Assembly (NCBI GenBank): GCA_910575705.1
Contig: CAJTFG010000001.1
Location: 372,001 to 436,000 of the forward strand
DNA: 64,000 bases
Reading direction: 5' to 3'
Source of the DNA: Erysipelotrichales bacterium
Lineage (GTDB): Bacteria > Bacillota_I > Bacilli_A > Erysipelotrichales > Erysipelotrichaceae
Part shown: positions 18,903 through 25,710 of the stretch, in pieces
Layout of the letters: each line of letters starts with the position of its first letter
How positions within the stretch are numbered: the stretch's first letter is position 1
Notes under the pieces: generated by a model
Databases searched by the model: none
What the model was told of the DNA's origin: nothing
Seen by the model: only the letters and a program-made list of their open reading frames with translations
Program-made: the position numbers and the translations under genes

Positions 18903-18932
18903 AAAAGGGGCAAGTGCTTGCTTGCCCCTTTT
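18903..18932. terminator. Strong bidirectional terminator
   Basis: AAAAGGGGCAAG pairs perfectly with CTTGCCCCTTTT across a 6-base loop, with A- and T-runs on both sides. Confidence 0.8.
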
Positions 18933-19107
18933 CAGATGTTTCCACCTGTTCGGTCAGATACTTATATTATATCCCCTTCCTCTATATTTTCAAGCTTCTC
19001 ATTCGAAACAAATTGCCTATAATGATAAGATCTTCAGCAGAATTTACATTTTTTGTCTTATAAATCATCGATATATATTATACTGTTTTTATAAAGGAGG
19101 AATTCAA

Positions 19108-19785
19108 ATGAACTATGAAATCGTAGGAGGACAGCTTCCTGTCGTCGTATGCAAACTGCGCGCCAATGAAAAGATGTACACGGAATCCGGCGGTATGTGC
19201 TGGATGGATGAAGGATTCCATATGGACAGCAACACCCGCGGCGGACTCTTAAAAGGACTGGGAAGAGCCATGAGCGGAGAATCCATCTTCCTGACGACAT
19301 ACAGCAATCCCGAGGACATGGCGGAAATCGCTTTCGGATCCAGTTTCCCAGGGAGGATCATCCCGATCACACTACAGGAAGGAGACTGTAAAATCATACA
19401 GAAAACAGCCTTTCTTGCGGCAGAAGACAGTGTTCAGCTGACAACCCATTTCCGTAAAAAACTGGGGACCGGCTTTTTTGGCGGAGAAGGCTTTATCTTG
19501 CAGAAGATAAGCGGCAGCGGAACGGCATTTTTGGAAATTGACGGTGATATCGTAGAAAAGGAACTGGCTCCCGGAGAAATCATCCATGTAGATCAAGGAT
19601 ATATCGCTGCCTTTGATGAAAGCGTCGAATTCGATATCACGACGGTAAAGGGATTAAAAAATAAATTTTTAAGCGGGGAAGGCTTCTTTTTAGCGACCCT
19701 GAAAGGACCGGGAAAAGTATGGCTGCAAACGATGCCGTTCTCGGTTCTGGCAGATCGTATCATCGATATCGTACCTCATCGATAA
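19108..19785 (+). CDS. AIM24 / TIGR00266-family protein
   Basis: Encodes 225 residues; the start is fixed by AAAGGAGG 7 bp before MNYEIVGG. The protein fits the AIM24 (TIGR00266) family of trimeric beta-rich proteins: MYTESGGMCWMD near residue 25, the glycine-rich TRGGLLKGLGRAMSGES, FGSSFPGRIIPI and a C-terminal GEGFFLATLKGPGKVWLQ. Bacterial members are widespread but have no agreed function; mitochondrial AIM24 affects inner-membrane organisation. It stands alone between a terminator and a convergent operon. Confidence 0.92.
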   Translation: MNYEIVGGQLPVVVCKLRANEKMYTESGGMCWMDEGFHMDSNTRGGLLKGLGRAMSGESIFLTTYSNPEDMAEIAFGSSFPGRIIPITLQEGDCKIIQKTAFLAAEDSVQLTTHFRKKLGTGFFGGEGFILQKISGSGTAFLEIDGDIVEKELAPGEIIHVDQGYIAAFDESVEFDITTVKGLKNKFLSGEGFFLATLKGPGKVWLQTMPFSVLADRIIDIVPHR

Positions 19786-19828
19786 ATAAACCGGAAAGAA
19801 CTTCAACATTCGTATTCATCAAAAAAAC

Positions 19829-19852
19829 GGATATCCCTTATAGGAGATATCC
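19829..19852. terminator. Bidirectional terminator between convergent genes
   Basis: GGATATC and GATATCC pair, flanked by an A-run upstream and TTTT downstream, between the AIM24 gene (plus) and the RmlD-like gene (minus). Confidence 0.55.
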
Positions 19853-19877
19853 ATTTTCCTTATTTCGATCTTACCGT

Positions 19878-20744
19878 CTACATCCATCCGTAATCTTTCA
19901 GACAAGCTTCCAGATCTTCTTCGAATGTACCCAGTTTTATACCGGCCGCCGTGATCTTTCCGTTATCTAAGCGATAATCACGGAAACGATCCTTATAGCG
20001 TTCCGTATTCGGCAATATGAATTTCGCGATGCGTTCTTCGCTGATGCCCATTTTTCTTGCGACCAGCTTAGCGCTTTCGTACGTATTCCGTTCATTTACA
20101 CTGGAGAAATGATATACGCCGCTTGGCAACTCCGTAATAGCCGCAAACTGATCCGCCAATCTTCGAGCATATGTCATGCCTCTTACTTCATTGACGGTAA
20201 ATAACGTCGGAACTTCGTTGACAACCGCATGCATGGCATTTTTAATGATATTCGGACTCGGCTTGACACCGGGCTGCGCCAATCCCATCATCCAAGATAA
20301 ACGCAAGGTAACATAATCTCCCAAATGCGTTTGAATGTAACGGTCAGCCTCTGCTTTCTGCTTTCCGTAGTTCGTCACGGAAATGAGCTCGTCCTCTTCC
20401 GTAAACGGTCCTTCCTTCGTCTGTCCGTTAAAGCATTGCTCCGTACTAAAGAAGATCATACGCTTATTTCGTTCCTTGCATACATCTGCGATCGCCATTA
20501 CAGATTGCACATTGATGATATGCGTCAGCTCCGGGTGTTCCTCACAATCCGCCGTTGTTGCATTCGCAGCTGTATGAAGCACGATATCAAAATCAAGCTT
20601 TCTAAAATAATCGCGAACTTTTTCAGGATCATCCAATGACAGCGTCTTTCTCGTAATCGGCAGAAAAAGGAAATTATTTTGATTCGTCTTCTGTATCAAA
20701 GAAGCGATATAGCCATTCGCTCCGGTAACCGCAACTTTTTTCAT
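19878..20744 (-). CDS. RmlD-like NAD(P)-dependent sugar-nucleotide reductase
   Basis: Encodes 288 residues of the short-chain dehydrogenase/RmlD family. It has an N-terminal Rossmann motif TGANGYIAS (residues 7-15), a conserved HTAANAT after the fourth strand, and the catalytic YGKQK (Tyr-x-x-x-Lys, near residue 125). RmlD itself reduces dTDP-4-keto-rhamnose, but no other rhamnose gene is nearby and the true substrate is unknown. It lies 2 bp downstream of deoC, so the two are co-transcribed and it may act on a related aldehyde or sugar. That link is inference. Confidence 0.85.
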   Translation of the reverse strand: MKKVAVTGANGYIASLIQKTNQNNFLFLPITRKTLSLDDPEKVRDYFRKLDFDIVLHTAANATTADCEEHPELTHIINVQSVMAIADVCKERNKRMIFFSTEQCFNGQTKEGPFTEEDELISVTNYGKQKAEADRYIQTHLGDYVTLRLSWMMGLAQPGVKPSPNIIKNAMHAVVNEVPTLFTVNEVRGMTYARRLADQFAAITELPSGVYHFSSVNERNTYESAKLVARKMGISEERIAKFILPNTERYKDRFRDYRLDNGKITAAGIKLGTFEEDLEACLKDYGWM

Positions 20745-20746
20745 AG

Positions 20747-21439
20747 TTATTTCCCCTGTTCTGCTTTGAAACCTTCCAAAATCTTTTTACTGGAACTTGT
20801 ACCGATCCTGCTGGCACCCAATTCGATCATCTTCTTACATGTTTCCCAATCGCGGATACCACCTGCTGCTTTTACCTTGCAGGCACCGTCTACAGTTTTC
20901 ACCATCAGCTCCACATCTTCAAATGTAGCTCCTCCGGTACCGAATCCGGTACTCGTTTTAATATAATCCGGTTTTACCTCTTTTGCGACCAAGGCGCATT
21001 CACGGATCTCATCTTTTGTCAGATAGCAGTTTTCAAAGATGACCTTGGAGAGGACGTTATGCTCTTTGCACACGGAAACGATCGCTTCCATTTCCTCTTT
21101 AATATATGCATAATTGCCTTCTTTTACTTTTCCGATATTGAGGACATAGTCAATTTCATCTGCGCCCTCTTCAATGGATTTCTTTACTTCAAATACCTTT
21201 GTTTCAATCGTCGTCTGTCCCAAAGGGAAAGAAATCGCGGCACCGACATGTACGTCCGTATCTTTCAAATATTCTTTGCACAGCTTTACCGGATAGGAAT
21301 TGATGGCAACCATCGCCGTTCCCATTTCTTTTGCTTCTTTGCATAATGCCAATAAATCTTCTTCCGTTGCATATGCTTTCAGCAATGTGTGATCAAAAAA
21401 CTTCGCTAATGTCTTTTCTGTCAATTCACTTGTTTTCAT
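20747..21439 (-). CDS. deoC: Deoxyribose-phosphate aldolase
   Basis: DeoC cleaves 2-deoxyribose 5-phosphate into acetaldehyde and glyceraldehyde 3-phosphate in the cytoplasm. The 230-residue protein has DHTLLKAYAT at the N-terminus, VKVIFENCYLT-like strand 5 (here SKVIFENC), the Schiff-base lysine in YIKTSTGFG and the phosphate-binding KAAGGIRDW. The start is set at MKTSELTEK, with AGGAGGGA 5 bp upstream; a longer reading would begin without a ribosome site. It is the first gene of a two-gene operon with the RmlD-like reductase. No other deoxynucleoside genes adjoin it. Confidence 0.95.
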   Translation of the reverse strand: MKTSELTEKTLAKFFDHTLLKAYATEEDLLALCKEAKEMGTAMVAINSYPVKLCKEYLKDTDVHVGAAISFPLGQTTIETKVFEVKKSIEEGADEIDYVLNIGKVKEGNYAYIKEEMEAIVSVCKEHNVLSKVIFENCYLTKDEIRECALVAKEVKPDYIKTSTGFGTGGATFEDVELMVKTVDGACKVKAAGGIRDWETCKKMIELGASRIGTSSSKKILEGFKAEQGK

Positions 21440-21570
21440 ATAAGTCCCTCCTAATGTAATTACATTATAACAATACATATTCTATCTGTCAATCCATCTT
21501 TCTTTATTTTTATAAATTTCTTTATGTTATGATACTTAAGAAAGAGTAGAAAAGAAACCTTTCTCCATAA

Positions 21571-21862
21571 TGCACGATTTCTGTATTTCATGACATCGTT
21601 TATAAACCGCTGACACATTGCAGCGGAGGGTTTTGTGATAATGTCAGCGATTCATATTTCCAATATAGTGAAACCAATTATGTATATGATACCGTATGGG
21701 GTTCATCTCCCTACTCATTAGGTTCCTTTGCATGGGATATTAGAGGCAGACTGGGACATGATTATCCTAACCTAAACTCAGAAGAAGGCTTTCATCAGCG
21801 TCCGGCTCTGTACAGATGAAATAACTATGGTAAGTATCATAGTCATGTATAATATACAGAGG
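21571..21862 (+). other. Variable C-terminal cassette 1 (CTIS...QRPALYR)
   Basis: Left box GCACGATTTCT at 21572, right box CAGCGTCCGGCTCTGTA at 21796, 75 codons apart in one open frame, stop 21817-21819. The frame holds a Cys pair (THCSGGFCDN) and VWGSSPYSLGSFAW. The nested hairpin pairs CTCTGTA (21806) with TACAGAG (ends 21861), with an inner stem at 21824-21843. No start codon or ribosome site precedes it. Confidence 0.8.
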
Positions 21863-21960
21863 GATTTCCAATATTTACTAATATTTTTTTGTACATTATC
21901 TGGTATTCTTTCTATAAAGGTAGGCTTTTTATTCTTCTCTTCCCTTCTTGGATCAGCTAT

Positions 21961-22291
21961 AGCACGATTTCTGTTCACAATAAAATTATGGTTGTGATTA
22001 CTACAAAAGGAACTAACGGTTCTCAAACAGGTTCAGAATATGTCAGCGGCAGTAAACTTCAAGTACTCCAATGGAACAGAGAGACTGGACATAATTTTGA
22101 GGAATTTTGGGGATCTCATAGTTTTACGGAAACTCAAGCCTTGATCACTGGCGATAATGGTTATATTCATCCAAAAGTTGCGAATCTTACCCCAACAGAA
22201 ACTGCACCTCAAGTGCCTCGCGGTCAGCGTCCGGCTCTGTATCGATGAGAAAACTATGGTAAGTATCATAGTCGTGGATACCATACAGAGG
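21961..22291 (+). other. Variable C-terminal cassette 2 (STIS...QRPALYR)
   Basis: Left box at 21962, right box at 22225, 88 codons apart in frame, stop 22246-22248. No Cys pair. Outer stem CTCTGTAT (22235) with ATACAGAG (22283), inner stem 22253-22272. The upstream context CTTGGATCAGCTATA is shared with cassettes 3 and 6. A TTG at 21889 is in frame but has no ribosome site. Confidence 0.8.
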
Positions 22292-22389
22292 GGTTTCCAA
22301 TATTTACTAATAAATTTTTATAAATTATCTGTTATCCTTTTCCTATAGGTAGGCTTTTTATACATTCCTTCCCTTCTTGGATCAGCTAT

Positions 22390-22686
22390 AGCACGATTTC
22401 TGCTAGTCAATTCATCATCACTCGTCCTGGTACAAGCTGTGCAACAGGTGTTTGTTCCGGAGGTTCTCATACACCTTCCTTTTGGTATGCAACTAATGAT
22501 GGTGTATTTCTTTGGACACTTTCCTGTTCTCCCTCTAATCCTCATCAACTTTATGGACAAAGCGCACTTGCCTATTATCCAAGTGACCACCCGGCATCTG
22601 CCGGTTCCATTCAATATTCCCAGCGTCCGGCTCTGATGATCTAAGATAACTATGATAGGTATCATAGTTCAAACAACATACAGAGG
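22390..22686 (+). other. Variable C-terminal cassette 3 (STIS...QRPALMI)
   Basis: Left box at 22391, right box at 22621, 77 codons apart in frame, stop 22642-22644. It contains the Cys pair TSCATGVCSGG. The inner hairpin ACTATGAT/ATCATAGT (22649-22668) is a perfect 8-bp stem with a 4-base loop. The outer stem is shorter (CTCTG/CAGAG). Confidence 0.8.
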
Positions 22687-22711
22687 AAAAAGTAGAAAAA
22701 AGAGGATTGGG

Positions 22712-22858
22712 GTTCGCTTAATATGACGGAAAGGGATTCGGTCAAAATGGTGAGGAGAAGGTAAAAGAAAAATGAGGCTAGGGGTTCCGTTGTAAGGTGG
22801 GATTCGGTTAATATGGTGGATTGAGATTCGTTTCTAAGATTGGCTCGGTCACTTTGGG
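22712..22858 (+). repeat. Degenerate tandem leader units before cassette 4
   Basis: About six units resembling GGTTCGNTTNNNANGGTGG follow one another (for example GGGTTCGCTTAATATGACGG, GGATTCGGTCAAAATGGTGA, GGATTCGGTTAATATGGTGG). The last runs into the left box of cassette 4. Single units precede cassettes 7, 8, 9 and 12. It is not a CRISPR: units are short, diverged and unspaced. Confidence 0.5.
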
Positions 22859-23144
22859 AGCACGATTTCTGTAAAAAACAACAGAGTTGCTACGATGGTC
22901 AGCCTTGAGCCATTATTTCCCTTATTTTACAAAGGAGACAATACCTCTGCACCCTATCCAAATGCTTATTGGCTATCTTCTTTTCAAACAGCCCTAATAC
23001 CTCTTATCGTAATGTATGATGGCTCTATGGATGGGAAATCATGGTGGGATAACCGTGCATCCGAGGGAATTTTCCCACAGCGTCCGGCTCTGTATCGATG
23101 AAAGAACTATGGTAAGTATCATAGTCGTGTATACTATACAGAGG
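22859..23144 (+). other. Variable C-terminal cassette 4 (STIS...QRPALYR)
   Basis: Left box at 22860, right box at 23078, 73 codons apart in frame, stop 23099-23101. The C-terminal half (YWLSS, then MYDGSMDGKSWWDN, then QRPALYR) is the member most like a C-type-lectin fold ending in RPAL. Outer stem 23088-23095 with 23136-23143, inner stem 23106-23125. Confidence 0.8.
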
Positions 23145-23295
23145 ATAGATATTTCCAATATTTACTAATATTTTTTTGTACATTATCTGGTATCCTGTTC
23201 CTATAGGTAGGTTAAAAAAGGAAAAAGAGGATGAAATTTTATGCATAAGAGGAGCCTTATTTAAAACTATTGGACTGGGGTTCCATTATAAGGGG

Positions 23296-23608
23296 AGCAC
23301 GATTTCTTATCATAATTACATCGTTCATAAGGATGTTACTACATGTCAGCATATCGGTATCTGCCTTGAAGGTTCTAAAGTCTTCGCTCTATCATACCCC
23401 GATCCCGGTTATTGCGATGAACGAACAACATGCCCGCGATTGTATATGGGTTCAACTCCCGGTAGTAATGTAGTATTTTCTGCTTATGATTTTCAGGGAA
23501 TGGGTACACTAAGACGACCCGGTCATGATCAATATGACTTTCAGCGTCCGGCTCTGTATAAATTGGATAGCTATAATAAGCATTATAGTTCTATATAACA
23601 TGCAGAGG
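23296..23608 (+). other. Variable C-terminal cassette 5 (STIS...QRPALYK)
   Basis: Left box at 23297, right box at 23542, 82 codons apart in frame. The frame reads on through the hairpin to a stop at 23596-23598. Cys pair TTCQHIGICLEG. Stems are altered but still pair: CTCTGTAT with ATGCAGAG (one G-T), and CTATAAT with ATTATAG (23571-23588). Confidence 0.8.
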
Positions 23609-23741
23609 AAAAAAGGACAGAAACAGTCCTAGTAGTTTATGATAAATAAGAAAGGTAGGATGTATGTATATAAAGTTATAACACATACAAAAGTAGAAAA
23701 TTTATGGATCTTATCAATACCCAAGTACTTGGATCAGCTAT

Positions 23742-24034
23742 AGCACGATTTCTGTTAACCATAAAGTCGTCGTAAGCCCATCAATCAGCTTTAGCGGCAG
23801 CAAAGATTTTACTATGAGATGGAAACCCATATCCGTTTATCAATGGGAATCCACACACACTGCAACCGTATATCCTGTCAATAAAAACAGCGTCTACTTC
23901 ATCGGCTTTCTCGGCGTTACGGATATCGGTGCTGTTGGCGAGACAAACAATAAACAAGGTCTTCATCAGCGTCCGGCTCTGTTAAATGTTTGCTAACTAT
24001 AATAGGTATTACAGTTCTATACAGCATACAGAGG
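23742..24034 (+). other. Variable C-terminal cassette 6 (STIS...QRPALLNVC)
   Basis: Left box at 23743, right box at 23967, 75 codons apart in frame, stop 23994-23996. No Cys pair within the variable part. Inner stem ACTATAAT with ATTACAGT-type partner (23996-24015), outer CTCTG with CAGAG. It ends 65 bp before the DeoR-family gene, whose promoter must lie in or near this cassette. Confidence 0.78.
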
Positions 24035-24098
24035 ATACCGTTGTTTGCCAATTCAAAAAGGTTATGCTACTATTAAGAAAATATAAGGAGATGAGCAC

Positions 24099-24857
24099 AT
24101 GTTAGCAAAAGAGCGCTTGGCCTATGTCGTAAAACGGTTACAAGTACAGCCGAGCATTTCTATACAGGAATTATCAAAAGAGATGAACGTTTCCTTTTCT
24201 ACTGTGCAAAGAGACCTTAGAAAACTGGAACAAAACGGAAACATTGAACGTTCACGAGGCGGGGCCATCTCCAAGCAGGTTTCCGAGATGCTTTCGGGAA
24301 TGAATGAGATCTCCGTTTTTGAAAAGATTCACCTCAATGAACCGGAAAAAGACCGCATCGCCGCAAAAGCCGCACAATACATTCATGACGGCGACTGTAT
24401 TTTTCTGGATTCCGGAACGACGATCCCTTATCTCGTACCGTATATCCGCAACCGCAACATCACCATTATCACCAATTCCATCTATCTGCAAAAAAAGCTG
24501 ATCGGATGTCGCTGTGACGTGTTTCTCTTAGGCGGCATGTACCATCCGAAATTCGATATGACACTCGGTGCATCCACGCTTATGCAGCTGGAAAGCCTTC
24601 GTTTTAACTATGCTTTTTTAAGCGCCAGCGGTATCGATATGGAAAGCCGTGAACTTTATGTCGTAGAATCGGAGATCGCAATGATCAAAAAAATGGCGAT
24701 TCATCGATCCAAGAAAAACTATGTTCTCGCCGATCATACCAAATTCAATATCCGAGCGATGCATACGTATGCCAAACTATCCGATGTCGATCAGATCTTG
24801 ACGGATGCGTATGAGAAAAAAGGCAAGCTTCCCAAAGAGATCATCCTATGTCCGTAG
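24099..24857 (+). CDS. DeoR-family repressor of GRE module 1
   Basis: Encodes 252 residues. An N-terminal DeoR helix-turn-helix (about 1-58, RLAYVVKRLQVQPSISIQELSKEMNVSFSTVQRDLRKLEQNGNIERSRGGA) is followed by the DeoRC sensor domain (about 75-230, IFLDSGTTIPYLV, ITNSI, LLGGMYHPKFDMTLGAS, ADHTKF). DeoR proteins typically sense a phosphorylated sugar and repress the neighbouring catabolic operon. Three TGACTT repeats overlapping the promoter of the next gene are the likely operator. Ribosome site AAGGAG before ATG. Confidence 0.92.
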   Translation: MLAKERLAYVVKRLQVQPSISIQELSKEMNVSFSTVQRDLRKLEQNGNIERSRGGAISKQVSEMLSGMNEISVFEKIHLNEPEKDRIAAKAAQYIHDGDCIFLDSGTTIPYLVPYIRNRNITIITNSIYLQKKLIGCRCDVFLLGGMYHPKFDMTLGASTLMQLESLRFNYAFLSASGIDMESRELYVVESEIAMIKKMAIHRSKKNYVLADHTKFNIRAMHTYAKLSDVDQILTDAYEKKGKLPKEIILCP

Positions 24858-24885
24858 ATGCAGAAATGCATCTTATTTTTTTATT
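24857..24885 (+). terminator. Terminator after DeoR-family gene 1
   Basis: GATGCA and TGCATC pair around a GAAA tetraloop, followed by a T-rich run. The stem starts at the last base of the stop codon. Confidence 0.65.
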
Positions 24886-24890
24886 CATTA

Positions 24891-24933
24891 TGACTTAAAA
24901 TGACTTGACGTGACTTATTTTGAATAGTATGAT
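24891..24933 (+). promoter_or_regulatory. Promoter of GRE module 1 with three TGACTT operator repeats
   Basis: TTGACG (24905-24910), 17 bases and TATGAT (24928-24933) form a good sigma-A promoter. TGACTT occurs at 24891, 24901 and 24911, exactly 10 bp apart, so all three face the same side of the helix and flank the -35 box. This is the probable binding site of the adjacent DeoR regulator. Confidence 0.75.
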
Positions 24934-24959
24934 GACTGTGTAGAAAGAGAGGGTTTATC

Positions 24960-25709
24960 ATGAAAACAACAGACACCAGAAAACGAGCATTATTAGAAGG
25001 ATTGAAAGACGGACTTATCGTATCCTGTCAGGTGCAGCACGATGATCCGATCTACACGGACGATATCGTCGTCAAAATGGCAGAAGCGGCAAAATGGGCG
25101 GGAGCTGTCGCTATTCGCGCCAATTCTCCGGAACAAATCAAAGCGATCAAGGAAAAAGTCGATCTTCCGATGATCGGTTTATGGAAGATCTGGCATGACG
25201 ATACGGACGTATTTATCACACCTACCTTAGAAGCCGCAAAAGCGGTTTGGGAAGCAGGTGCAGAGATCATTGCCTTAGACTGTACCGCACAGACGACACA
25301 CGAAGGAACGCAGGCTTGGGATCTGATCAAAGAAGTAAAAAAAGAAATACCGGAAGCAATCATCTTTGCGGACGTATCCAACTATGAAGAAGCAAGACGA
25401 GCCATCGACAATGGTGCGGATATCGTCGCTCCGACATTGTATGGCTATACAAAAGAAACCCAGCATATCGAAGGTGCCGATTACCGTGCATTTGCGAAAA
25501 TGTGCCGTGATTTCAAAGATGAGGCATACGTTATGATGGAAGGACATCTGTATACACCGGAAGACGCGATGAAATGCATTTATTTAGGAGCACACAGCGT
25601 TGTTGTCGGAAGTGCGATCACACGACCTCATTTAACTGCCAAACGCTTTGTTGATTTGTTAAGCGGTTATCAAAACAACTGGCGAGATGCAGAGAAAGCG
25701 AAACACTGA
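24960..25709 (+). CDS. nanE: NanE-like N-acylmannosamine-6-phosphate 2-epimerase, paralogue 1
   Basis: Encodes a 249-residue TIM-barrel of the NanE family, which epimerises ManNAc-6-phosphate to GlcNAc-6-phosphate. Recognisable landmarks: LIVSCQVQHDDPIY, the catalytic Lys in MIGLWKIWHDDTDVFITPT, IALDCTAQ, FADVSNYEEARRA, GADIVAPTLYGYT and the catalytic Glu in MMEGHLYTPEDA, then GSAITRP. It differs from paralogue 2 in the loops next to these residues (WKIWHDD instead of VKRNYDD), so its substrate may be a related sugar phosphate. It is followed one base later by the GRE gene, so they are co-transcribed. AGAGAGG ribosome site. Confidence 0.88.
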   Translation: MKTTDTRKRALLEGLKDGLIVSCQVQHDDPIYTDDIVVKMAEAAKWAGAVAIRANSPEQIKAIKEKVDLPMIGLWKIWHDDTDVFITPTLEAAKAVWEAGAEIIALDCTAQTTHEGTQAWDLIKEVKKEIPEAIIFADVSNYEEARRAIDNGADIVAPTLYGYTKETQHIEGADYRAFAKMCRDFKDEAYVMMEGHLYTPEDAMKCIYLGAHSVVVGSAITRPHLTAKRFVDLLSGYQNNWRDAEKAKH

Positions 25710-25710
25710 T

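Noticed and set aside
18847-19107. Upstream extension of the AIM24 gene by 87 codons
   Set aside because: It runs across a strong terminator and lacks a ribosome site; the ATG at 19108 has AAAGGAGG.
21806-21862. Hairpins read as rho-independent terminators
   Set aside because: Stems are AT-rich, nested, and not followed by T-runs; compensatory changes extend to the outer stem.
21889-21960. TTG start giving cassette 2 a natural N-terminus
   Set aside because: No ribosome site, and the same leader in other cassettes is interrupted by stops or frameshifts, so it is not a conserved coding region.
21571-24034. CRISPR array
   Set aside because: Repeats are two different boxes 165-276 bases apart with coding interiors, not regularly spaced short repeats, and no cas genes are present.
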